From: Clostridiales bacterium
Lineage (GTDB): Bacteria; Bacillota; Clostridia; Oscillospirales; Oscillospiraceae
Reading direction: 5' to 3'
Assembly: GCA_003525905.1 (NCBI GenBank)
Contig: DQIA01000087.1
Coordinates: 1 to 5,468 of the forward strand
DNA: 5,468 nucleotides
In this document: positions 1 to 5,332 of the stretch, piece after piece
How the letters are laid out: every line of letters begins with the position of its first letter
How positions within the stretch are numbered: the stretch's first letter is position 1
Translations under genes and position numbers: made by a program
The notes under the pieces: generated by a model
What the model was told of the DNA's origin: nothing
Databases searched by the model: none
Seen by the model: the letters and a program-made list of their open reading frames with translations, nothing else

Positions 1-103
1 GGCCTCCTCGCAATGACAAGTCGGGGGACATCCTCATTTTATCGCCAACCTGTACGTATCGGCAGTATAGCGCCGGGCCCGGCTGTCCGCTCCCCTACAA
101 CGC
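1..103 (-). repeat. Composite intergenic repeat, left copy (inverted relative to the other two)
   Basis: Read on the minus strand this begins GCGTTGTAGGGGAGCGGACA at 103 and runs to a TGTCATTGCGAGGAGG end at about 18-1. Its first 34 bases (103 down to 70) are identical to 1090-1123. The remaining bases align without gaps to 1124-1190, sharing the blocks CTGCCGA, ACAGG, TAAAATGA and TGTCATT. A third, more diverged copy starts at 5383. The first 18 bases of the window are the end of a TGTCATTGCGAGG-type unit that continues beyond the left edge. The repeat ends 11 bases past the stop codon of the neighbouring gene, and no coding potential is seen in it. A 12-bp perfect palindrome, GCCGGGCCCGGC, lies inside at 72-83. 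Confidence 0.85.
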
Positions 104-114
104 GCTGCTGATCC

Positions 115-1011
115 TCAGAACAGGTCCAGCATGGCATCGAGGTAAATGGCCTCACGGACATGGATCTGATACTCCGGCTTTGTCATGTAATACAGGAGAA
201 ACTCCAGCACCATCGCGCTGCCGAGGCCGCGGCCCTCGAGCTTGAACTCAGAAAAGCCCAGCGGCAGACGCGTATCGCGGATGTCGCCGACGCTGAGGAA
301 GCCGGGATTTTCCATTGCTCTGGAAAACCGGTAGCCCTGCGCGGCGTCCGGCGCGGTGCAGCGGTGCTCCGGGCCGGGCTCGCCGAGGTTCTTGCGGCTG
401 ACGGCCTCATAGCACGCGCGGCGGTCCGGGCAGCCGAAGCAGCAGCATTCGTTGCACAGGAATTCGACCTTCGCCTTCTCCTGCGGGAGAAGGGCACTCA
501 GCCGCTCCAGCGCCGGATTCAGGCGGAAATCCGGCACGACATACCGAAACTCCGGCCGCGCCAGCTCCTGACGGAACGCAGAGAAGTCCGTCAGGACCTT
601 TGTCGTGGACGAAACGAGGTACAGCCCCGGATAATGCTGCCGCAGGTGATCCACCAGCAGGTCGGAATGGACAATGATTCCGTTTTCTCCGCTTGATTCA
701 AACAGGCGGCACAGCGCATTGCAGCGCGGGTCGGCCAGGTGCTCCGGCCGCAGCAGGGAATTGCTGAACGTCAGGCGGGCGGAGATACCGTAGTCCCGCA
801 GCAGGGCAAGCGCGTCGCGCGGGTCGCAGTCGCCGCAGCTGACGCGTCCGCCGCCCCAGAGGCAGCCCTCCGGCGCGCCGTAGATCGAGCCAATGCCGCA
901 CCAGTCATAAAAATACTCCCGGTGCTCAAAAAACAGCGGCAGAAACAGGCGGTAGAGCGCATAAAATTCAAACAGGCCCGGCAGATGATACTGCGCATTG
1001 AACTGATCCAT
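115..1011 (-). CDS. Conserved cysteine-rich protein of unknown function, U32-peptidase-like motif
   Basis: This encodes a predicted soluble protein of 298 residues with no signal peptide or membrane segment. The start is taken at the ATG at 1011, because GGAGGG (1016-1021) lies four bases upstream of it. The ATG four codons earlier (1023) has no ribosome binding site, and the GGAGGG falls inside that extension. Thirteen cysteines are present. The striking cluster is at about residues 186-200, CNECCCFGCPDRRAC, followed by C218 in an EHRC context; N-terminal cysteines are C38, C50, C59 and C62. The middle part (residues 75-180: ISARLTFSNSLL, SSTTKVLTDF, YVVPDFRLNP) reads like alternating beta strands and helices of a TIM-barrel-like fold. 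The LCNE...GC pattern recalls peptidase U32/UbiU-UbiV proteins, some of which bind an iron-sulfur cluster. Metal or cluster binding is therefore a reasonable inference, but substrate and reaction are unknown. I recognise the sequence as similar to widespread clostridial hypothetical proteins. It is a single gene, enclosed by inverted repeats. Confidence 0.85.
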   Translation of the reverse strand: MDQFNAQYHLPGLFEFYALYRLFLPLFFEHREYFYDWCGIGSIYGAPEGCLWGGGRVSCGDCDPRDALALLRDYGISARLTFSNSLLRPEHLADPRCNALCRLFESSGENGIIVHSDLLVDHLRQHYPGLYLVSSTTKVLTDFSAFRQELARPEFRYVVPDFRLNPALERLSALLPQEKAKVEFLCNECCCFGCPDRRACYEAVSRKNLGEPGPEHRCTAPDAAQGYRFSRAMENPGFLSVGDIRDTRLPLGFSEFKLEGRGLGSAMVLEFLLYYMTKPEYQIHVREAIYLDAMLDLF

Positions 1012-1031
1012 TGCACCCTCCATTGTGTGGT

Positions 1032-1060
1032 GTTTTATGATATTGTACCACGCACGTCAA
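1032..1060 (-). promoter_or_regulatory. Possible promoter of the cysteine-rich gene
   Basis: On the minus strand TTGACG (1055-1060) is followed after 17 bases by TAAAAC (1032-1037), a weak -10. A better -10 sequence, TACAAT (1042-1047), is only seven bases from the same TTGACG and lacks a -35 of its own at normal spacing. Only about 66 bases separate the repeat at 1090 from the upstream ATG, so the promoter must lie here or inside the repeat. The assignment is weak. Confidence 0.3.
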
Positions 1061-1089
1061 TGCGGGGGATGCGCAGGGCCGCCAATTAT

Positions 1090-1190
1090 GCGTTGTAGGG
1101 GAGCGGACAGCCGGGCCCGGCGCAGTGCTGCCGAAATGAACAGGCTGTCATTAAAATGACGATGGCTCCCGATTTGTCATTCCGAGGAGC
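1090..1190 (+). repeat. Composite intergenic repeat, right copy
   Basis: This is the plus-oriented copy of the element seen inverted at 1-103. Positions 1090-1123 match 103-70 exactly as reverse complement, and the ungapped match continues with scattered differences to the TGTCATTCCGAGGAG block at 1175-1189. That block is also the left end of the MITE-like unit at 1175-1340, so the element joins a GTAGGGG hairpin module to a TGTCATT module at a fixed spacing of 85 bases. No open reading frame of biological character is seen in it. Confidence 0.85.
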
Positions 1191-1340
1191 GAAGCGACGT
1201 GGGAATCTCGTGCAGGCAGTTCCGTTTTCGCCGGGAGTGCCTTGTGATCCGGCCGAGTGCTGCTGAGATTGCACCCCAAGGGCACTTCCCCGCGCTGCGC
1301 GCTCAGGGCGCCACGGCTCCTGCGGAGCCTCGCAATGACA
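1175..1340. repeat. MITE-like unit 1 with TGTCATT terminal inverted repeats
   Basis: The unit starts TGTCATTCCGAGGAG and ends CTCGCAATGACA, forming terminal inverted repeats with one mismatch (CC for GC). A second, inner inverted pair is GGGAATCTC (1201-1209) and GAGATTGC (1265-1272). It shares GCAGGCAGT, CCGCCGGAG-like and GGCCG-GTGCTG-GAGATTGC segments with unit 2, so the two are homologous. The right arm is about 35 bases longer than in unit 2 because of a CG-rich stretch around 1274-1320. It encodes no transposase, so any movement would depend on a protein supplied elsewhere. Confidence 0.75.
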
Positions 1341-1363
1341 AACTTGGGAGTGCTTTCTTCCCG

Positions 1364-1496
1364 TGTCATTGCGAGGAGGGCGCAAGCCCGACGTGGCAAT
1401 CTCAAGCAGGCAGTGACGAATCCGCCGGAGGCTTTCCTGTGTTCCGGCCGGTGCTGCGAGATTGCCGCGCCTTGCTCCGCAAGGCTCGCAATGACA
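1364..1496. repeat. MITE-like unit 2 with nested inverted repeats
   Basis: The outer terminal repeats are TGTCATTGCGAG (1364-1375) and CTCGCAATGACA (1485-1496), a perfect 12-base pair. The inner pair GGCAATCTC (1395-1403) and GAGATTGCC (1458-1466) is also perfect. The two arms are about 40 bases each and align along most of their length, so a transcript could fold into a long stem with a loop of about 54 bases. It lies in the same array as unit 1, separated by 23 bases. Together with 1497-1540, where nothing recognisable is seen, it completes the gene-free stretch between the two minus-strand genes. Confidence 0.8.
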
Positions 1497-1540
1497 ATTC
1501 GGGGGCGGTATGCCCTTGCGGACTTCATAGCATGATACAG

Positions 1541-1570
1541 CAAAAGGGCCGGACGTGCAGTCCGGCCCTT
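1541..1570 (-). terminator. Intrinsic terminator of the G5/3D gene
   Basis: An 11-bp perfect stem, AAGGGCCGGAC (1544-1554) with GTCCGGCCCTT (1560-1570), encloses a five-base loop. Read on the minus strand it is followed by TTTTG. It lies 26 bases past the TGA of the gene ending at 1596. The U tract is short, but the stem is strong and GC-rich and the position fits. Confidence 0.85.
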
Positions 1571-1595
1571 CTCTATATTATTATTTCATTTTCAT

Positions 1596-2747
1596 TCAGC
1601 CGAGGATATAGACGGTGCACATGCGCACGCCGAAGTCCCAGCACTCGGCATAGGTGTCAAAATACAGGTCGATCTTATTGCCCTTGATGCCGCCGCCGAT
1701 GTCCTCGGCCACGCAGTAGCCATAGACATACTGGCCGTCGTTTGAAACGACATACATCTTCGTGCCGAGCGGGATGACGGTCGGGTCGACCGCGATGGCG
1801 CCCACGCGGGCCAGCGTGCCGGAATAGGTGTGGCCGACATAGCCCTCGCAGGTGTAGGCCGTGGCGGAGCAGGTCATCACATCGACGTAGGTGTAGCTCT
1901 CGCCGGAGGACGTCATGATGACGTTGCCGCTCGTCTCGGCGGAGCCGTCATAGCGTGAGCCGCCGGAGGACGACGAGCCGGACGAGGAGCTGCCGGAGGC
2001 CGTGCCGGACGAGGCGGCAGGGGCTGCCTGCTCCGCAGGCTCCGGATCGGCGGGCTGCTCCATGATGGTGCGGTCGACGCCGCGGATGACGAGCTGGGTG
2101 ACGGGCTTCGTCTTGACCGTCTCCTGCACGATGACGCGGGAGACCTCCTTGCCGTTGCGGTAGGTGACCTCGCTCTTGACGTGGGTCAGGCCGTTCTGCC
2201 CGGCCACGAGGACGATCTCGGCATCCGGCTCGAGGTCGGGGTCCTCATAATAATTGACGGGATAGGGGACGACCGTGTCCTCCTCCTCGATGCGCGTCTC
2301 CGTGTGCACGAGCTCAATGGTCATGCCGTCGTAGGTCTGCGTCTCGCTGCTGCACGAGAGCGTGTCGCCCGTGCCCGGCGTGATGCCCATGCGGGTCAGC
2401 AGGGAGCCGACCGTTTCGCCATAGGTGCCGATGACGCTCTGCGCGCCGCGGTTGATGACCGTGACCATCTGCATGCGGCGGACGGTGATCTGATTCATGC
2501 CGTCGGCATAGCCGGTCTCATAGGTATCCTCCTCCTCGAGCTCGATGCCCGCCTCGGTGAGCACCTCATAGGGATCGGAGCTGTAGGAGCGGTGGACGGT
2601 GACGCGGTCGCCGTCCGTGATGATATAGCTGGTCTGGGCAAAGACGGTCTGCGAAAGCAGCGCGCCGACAGCGGCGGCCAGCACCGCGACGACGATGAGC
2701 CGCCGCAGCCACGCCCGGCGGCGCGGATGTTGTGTGCTTCTTTGCAT
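1596..2747 (-). CDS. Secreted/anchored cell-wall protein with DUF348-like, G5 and 3D domains (YabE-like)
   Basis: This encodes 383 residues. The ATG at 2747 is chosen because GGAGGAGG ends five bases upstream and is followed by a basic N-terminus and a hydrophobic segment (about residues 17-37) that forms a signal peptide or membrane anchor. Residues 40-78 and 92-150 resemble the ubiquitin-like DUF348 repeats of YabE/RpfB proteins. Residues 152-223, ending in KTKPVTQLVIRG, are a G5 domain. Residues 230-270 are a Pro/Ala- then Ser/Gly-rich linker. Residues 288-383 are a C-terminal 3D domain, a double-psi beta-barrel related to MltA, with the three hallmark aspartates visible as D321 (AVDP), D349 (AEDIGG) and D360 (NKIDLYF). 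Family knowledge suggests binding and possibly cleavage of peptidoglycan glycan strands outside the cell, in wall remodelling or outgrowth; activity here is inferred. Five cysteines (293, 300, 345, 369, 377) fall in the 3D domain and could form disulfides. The gene is monocistronic. Confidence 0.92.
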   Translation of the reverse strand: MQRSTQHPRRRAWLRRLIVVAVLAAAVGALLSQTVFAQTSYIITDGDRVTVHRSYSSDPYEVLTEAGIELEEEDTYETGYADGMNQITVRRMQMVTVINRGAQSVIGTYGETVGSLLTRMGITPGTGDTLSCSSETQTYDGMTIELVHTETRIEEEDTVVPYPVNYYEDPDLEPDAEIVLVAGQNGLTHVKSEVTYRNGKEVSRVIVQETVKTKPVTQLVIRGVDRTIMEQPADPEPAEQAAPAASSGTASGSSSSGSSSSGGSRYDGSAETSGNVIMTSSGESYTYVDVMTCSATAYTCEGYVGHTYSGTLARVGAIAVDPTVIPLGTKMYVVSNDGQYVYGYCVAEDIGGGIKGNKIDLYFDTYAECWDFGVRMCTVYILG

Positions 2748-2815
2748 GCTTGCCTCCTCCAATTTCTGAGAATTTTCGCTGCAGCGGCCGGTTTTGTTTG
2801 CGGGCTGCAACTATT

Positions 2816-2831
2816 GTTACTATATTGTAAC
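2816..2831. promoter_or_regulatory. Inverted repeat GTTAC-N6-GTAAC at the G5/3D transcription start
   Basis: GTTAC (2816-2820) and GTAAC (2827-2831) form a five-base inverted repeat around an AT-rich core. It lies immediately downstream of the expected transcription start (about 2834) of the minus-strand promoter, a position suited to an operator. Such a short repeat can occur by chance in AT-rich DNA, and no regulator is known. Confidence 0.3.
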
Positions 2832-2840
2832 TACCGCGCA

Positions 2841-2868
2841 ATTATAACATTCTTTCACGATTTGTCAA
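2841..2868 (-). promoter_or_regulatory. Sigma-A-type promoter of the G5/3D gene
   Basis: On the minus strand a consensus -35 TTGACA (2863-2868) is followed after 16 bases by a consensus -10 TATAAT (2841-2846), preceded by TGT, an extended -10. Transcription would start near 2834 and give an untranslated leader of about 87 bases. The region upstream is AT-rich, with A/T tracts at 2870-2930. Nothing else is recognised between this promoter and the divergent thrS promoter, apart from a small hairpin at 3031-3046. Confidence 0.85.
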
Positions 2869-3030
2869 GCTTTTTTCTTATTTTCCTGTTTTCGTCAAAC
2901 TTTTTATGCTATTATTTCCGTTTTCCGGCGGACTAGATATCCGCATACACGGCGCGCGGAGGCACAAGATATTGTGAAAGGATTACAAAACGGTTAACAT
3001 AACGGCCACAAAACGCAACCGCCCGCCGCA

Positions 3031-3046
3031 GGCAAAAAACTTTGCC
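3031..3046. repeat. Small hairpin just upstream of the thrS -35
   Basis: GGCAAA (3031-3036) and TTTGCC (3041-3046) form a six-base stem with a four-base loop AAAC, extended imperfectly by flanking GC and CGC. It ends nine bases before the -35 of the thrS promoter, so it could be a protein-binding site. No gene ends here, so a terminator role is unlikely. Evidence is limited to symmetry. Confidence 0.3.
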
Positions 3047-3054
3047 CGCACCGC

Positions 3055-3083
3055 TTGACACGGCCGGGCAAACGTGCTATATT
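3055..3083 (+). promoter_or_regulatory. thrS: Sigma-A-type promoter of the thrS leader
   Basis: TTGACA (3055-3060), a 17-base spacer and TATATT (3078-3083) form a near-consensus promoter, with TGC directly before the -10 giving an extended -10 feature. The expected start at about 3090 lies just before the 5' strand of T-box stem I. This promoter is divergent from that of the G5/3D gene, with the two -35 boxes about 186 bases apart. Confidence 0.85.
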
Positions 3084-3089
3084 GGCGAT

Positions 3090-3335
3090 ATCAAAGAGGC
3101 TGTGACGAAGACCGGAACAGGCCCGGTTGCCCAGAGAGGGAGCGGTTGGTGAAAGCTCCTGCACCTGCCTGCCGCCGAACCGCTTCCGAGCCGCTCCGCT
3201 GAACTTCCAGTAGGCTGAGCCGGGTGCGCCCGTTACCGCGCCAACGAGCGGCAGCGCCATGCGCTGCAAGCAGGGTGGAACCGTGGAATACAGGATCTGT
3301 ATCTCACCCCTGATTGGATCAGGGGTGATTTTTTT
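3090..3335 (+). promoter_or_regulatory. T-box riboswitch, threonine-specific, controlling thrS
   Basis: This leader RNA senses the charging state of tRNA-Thr. The conserved T-box sequence AGGGTGGAACCGTGG is at 3272-3286. The stem I apical part shows CAGAGAGGGAGC and GGTGAAAGCTCC (3132-3159), the usual AG-bulge and distal-loop sequences. CAGGC (3118-3122) and GCCTG (3167-3171) can close the distal stem. GAACCG at 3177-3182 then offers ACC (3179-3181), followed by a purine, as the specifier codon, which is a threonine codon. The stem III region AGTAGGC...GCCGGG...CCCGTTACC lies at 3211-3239. The UGGA bulge (3276-3279) would pair with tRNA ending UCCA, consistent with a U discriminator. A six-base hairpin ATACAG/CTGTAT (3288-3302) lies between the T-box and the terminator. 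AGGGTG (3272-3277) can pair with CACCC of the terminator 5' arm to form the antiterminator when uncharged tRNA binds. The exact stem I fold was read by eye. Confidence 0.95.
3304..3335 (+). terminator. T-box-controlled intrinsic terminator
   Basis: A perfect 11-bp stem, TCACCCCTGAT (3304-3314) with ATCAGGGGTGA (3318-3328), has a TGG loop and is followed by seven T (3329-3335). Its 5' arm contains CACCC, which can instead pair with the GGGTG of the T-box sequence, so termination and antitermination are mutually exclusive. With charged tRNA-Thr transcription should stop here, about 195 bases before the thrS start codon. Confidence 0.95.
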
Positions 3336-3495
3336 GAACCTCTGATAAAATCAACAAGAGTGAATGGCAAGATATTTTTTGTCAAGCCAAGGTTTGGGAA
3401 ACGCCGGAATACTGGTATGTATTTCAAGTTTTCCGAACCGATGGATTGGCGAAAAAGATCTGGCAGGCACCGCAGTTGATTTTATACAGAGGTTC
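3336..3495. repeat. 160-bp imperfect palindrome (fold-back element) in the thrS leader
   Basis: The arms meet exactly around a centre at 3415/3416. The outer stem pairs 3336-3355 (GAACCTCTGATAAAATCAAC) with 3475-3495, 20 base pairs interrupted only by one extra A at 3486. Further inward, 3375-3389 pairs with 3442-3456 with one mismatch and two G-T positions. Next, 3391-3402 pairs with 3428-3439 over 12 consecutive positions, two of them G-T. AATAC (3408-3412) pairs with GTATT (3419-3423) around a six-base loop. About 34 bases separate it from the thrS start codon. No convincing gene is seen in it; a TTG at 3446 opens the thrS frame but has no ribosome binding site. It may be a MITE-like insertion or a functional RNA hairpin. 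Confidence 0.8.
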
Positions 3496-3529
3496 ACTTA
3501 TTGCCCCTCAGAATGAAGGAGGAAACACC

Positions 3530-5323
3530 ATGTCCGAAGAAAATCTGTACACGTTTGAAAACGAGGCCTATCGCAAGACGTACTGGCACACCTGCTCCCA
3601 TGTGATGGCGCAGGCCGTCAAGCGCCTGTATCCGCAGGTCAAGCTGGCCATCGGCCCGTCCATCGACAGCGGCTGGTACTACGATTTTGATGCAGACTTC
3701 AGCTTCACGCAGGAGCACCTTGACGCCATTGAGGCCGAGATGAAGAAGATCTGCAAGGAAAAGCTCCCCCTCGTCCGCAGCGAGAAGCCGCGCGCCGAGG
3801 CCGTGGCCTATATGGAGTCGCTCGGTGAGCCGTATAAGGTCGAGCTCATCAACGACCTGCCTGAGGATGCCGTCATCTCGTTCTACACGCAGGGCGAGTT
3901 CACGGACCTGTGCGCAGGCCCGCATCTGGACAGCACCGGCCGCATCAAGGCAAACGCCTTCAAGCTGACGCAGTGCTGCGGCGCTTACTGGCGCGGCGAT
4001 TCGAAGCGCAAGATGCTCCAGCGCATCTACGGCATCGCCTTCCCGAAGAAGGAGGAGCTGGACGAATACCTGCAGAAGCAGGAGGAAGCCCGCAAGCGTG
4101 ACCACAACAAGCTCGGCCGCGAGCTGGAATACTTCACGACCGTCGACGTTATCGGTCAGGGCCTGCCCATCCTGCTGCCGAAGGGCGCGCGCGTCATCCA
4201 GACGCTGCAGCGCTGGGTCGAGGACGAGGAGGAAAAGCGCGGCTACCTGCTGACGAAGACGCCGCTGCTGGCCAAGCGCGAGCTGTATAAGATCTCCGGC
4301 CACTGGGACCACTACCTCGACGGCATGTTCGTCCTCGGCGACCCGCACGACGAGACGAAGGAATGCTTCGCTCTGCGCCCGATGACCTGCCCGTTCCAGT
4401 ATCAGGTCTATCTGAACCGCGCCCGCTCCTACCGCGACCTGCCGATGCGCCTCGGCGAGACGTCCACGCTGTTCCGCAACGAGGACTCCGGTGAAATGCA
4501 CGGCCTCATCCGCGTGCGCCAGTTCACGATCTCCGAGGGCCACATCGTGCTGCGCCCGGATCAGCTGGAGGAGGAGTTCAAGCACTGCCTCGATCTTGCC
4601 AAGTACTGCCTCGGTACCGTCGGCCTGCTCGAGGACTGCACGTTCCGCTTCTCGCAGTGGGACCCCGCGAACCCCAACAATAAATATGAGGGCACGGCCG
4701 AGCAGTGGAACGAGGCACAGGAGATCATGGGGCGCATTCTCGACGACCTCGGCGTGAAGTACACCGTTGGCTTCGACGAAGCCGCGTTCTACGGTCCGAA
4801 GCTCGACATCCAGTATAAGAACGTCTTCGGCAAGGAGGACACCCTCGTCACCATCCAGATCGACATGCTGCTGGCCGAGCGCTTCGGCATGGAATACACC
4901 GACCAGAACGGCCAGAAGGTCCGTCCCTATATCATTCACCGCACGAGCCTCGGCTGCTACGAGCGCACGCTGGCCTACCTCATCGAGAAGTACGCAGGCG
5001 CGCTGCCGCTGTGGATGATGCCGACGCAGGTCCGCGTTCTGCCGATCACCGACCGCGCGCACGACTATGCGCAGGAGATCGTCGACCGTCTGCGCGACGC
5101 GGGCATCCGTGCCGAGTCTGACTACCGCAGCGAGAAGCTCGGCTACAAGATCCGCGAGGCCCAGATGCAGAAGATCCCGTATATGCTCGTCGTCGGCGAC
5201 CGCGACATGGAGAACCAGACCGTGTCCGTCCGCACGCGCGCCGGTGTGGATCTCGGCGCCATGAGTGTAGACGATTTCCGCACGAAGTGCCGTGCGGAGA
5301 TCGACACGAAGGTCCGCGACTAA
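3530..5323 (+). CDS. thrS: Threonyl-tRNA synthetase, TGS-less form
   Basis: This cytoplasmic class II synthetase joins threonine to tRNA-Thr using ATP. The start is the ATG at 3530 with AAGGAGG seven bases upstream, giving 597 residues against about 640 in E. coli. The N-terminal TGS domain is missing: the editing-domain motif HTCSH (H20, H24) comes almost at once, with its partners C128 and H132 in TDLCAGPH, so clearance of mischarged Ser-tRNA should be intact. The catalytic core spans about residues 200-495. The zinc ligands correspond to C287 (PMTCPF), H338 (ISEGHIV) and H470 (IIHRTSLG). Motif 2 is LFRNEDSGEMHGLIRVRQF (315-332) and motif 3 is around GCYERTLAYL (475-484). Residues 497-597 form the anticodon-binding domain (VRVLPITDRAHDYAQ onward). 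The TCPFQYQVY segment differs from the CPGH of E. coli. The gene stands alone behind the T-box leader, which makes expression rise when threonine charging falls. Confidence 0.98.
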   Translation: MSEENLYTFENEAYRKTYWHTCSHVMAQAVKRLYPQVKLAIGPSIDSGWYYDFDADFSFTQEHLDAIEAEMKKICKEKLPLVRSEKPRAEAVAYMESLGEPYKVELINDLPEDAVISFYTQGEFTDLCAGPHLDSTGRIKANAFKLTQCCGAYWRGDSKRKMLQRIYGIAFPKKEELDEYLQKQEEARKRDHNKLGRELEYFTTVDVIGQGLPILLPKGARVIQTLQRWVEDEEEKRGYLLTKTPLLAKRELYKISGHWDHYLDGMFVLGDPHDETKECFALRPMTCPFQYQVYLNRARSYRDLPMRLGETSTLFRNEDSGEMHGLIRVRQFTISEGHIVLRPDQLEEEFKHCLDLAKYCLGTVGLLEDCTFRFSQWDPANPNNKYEGTAEQWNEAQEIMGRILDDLGVKYTVGFDEAAFYGPKLDIQYKNVFGKEDTLVTIQIDMLLAERFGMEYTDQNGQKVRPYIIHRTSLGCYERTLAYLIEKYAGALPLWMMPTQVRVLPITDRAHDYAQEIVDRLRDAGIRAESDYRSEKLGYKIREAQMQKIPYMLVVGDRDMENQTVSVRTRAGVDLGAMSVDDFRTKCRAEIDTKVRD

Positions 5324-5332
5324 AAGGAACCG

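Noticed and set aside
160..696. Plus-strand open frame opposite the cysteine-rich gene
   Set aside because: It is a shadow of GC-rich codons, rich in Ala/Arg/Glu with no domain; the minus-strand protein has clear motif structure and a proper ribosome binding site.
1175..1496. CRISPR-like array
   Set aside because: The units are 133 and 166 bp with nested inverted repeats and homologous interiors, not short direct repeats with unique spacers, and there are no cas genes.
1086..1687. Several open frames on both strands between the two left genes
   Set aside because: They are made of the repeat units and their arms (1090-1496) and the terminator; they change frame with the repeats and show no protein-like conservation.
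2748..2810. N-terminal extension of the G5/3D protein by 21 residues
   Set aside because: The ATG at 2747 has GGAGGAGG at good spacing and is followed directly by a basic and hydrophobic export signal; the extension would bury that signal.
2181..2936. Plus-strand open frame of 251 codons opposite the G5/3D gene
   Set aside because: It is antisense to well-defined domains, has a low-complexity Ala/Asp/Gly/Arg composition, and runs through the minus-strand promoter; no ribosome binding site was noted.
3446..3529. Upstream in-frame TTG that would lengthen ThrRS by 28 residues
   Set aside because: There is no ribosome binding site before it, the added residues do not resemble a TGS domain, it lies within the fold-back arm, and the ATG at 3530 has AAGGAGG at ideal spacing.
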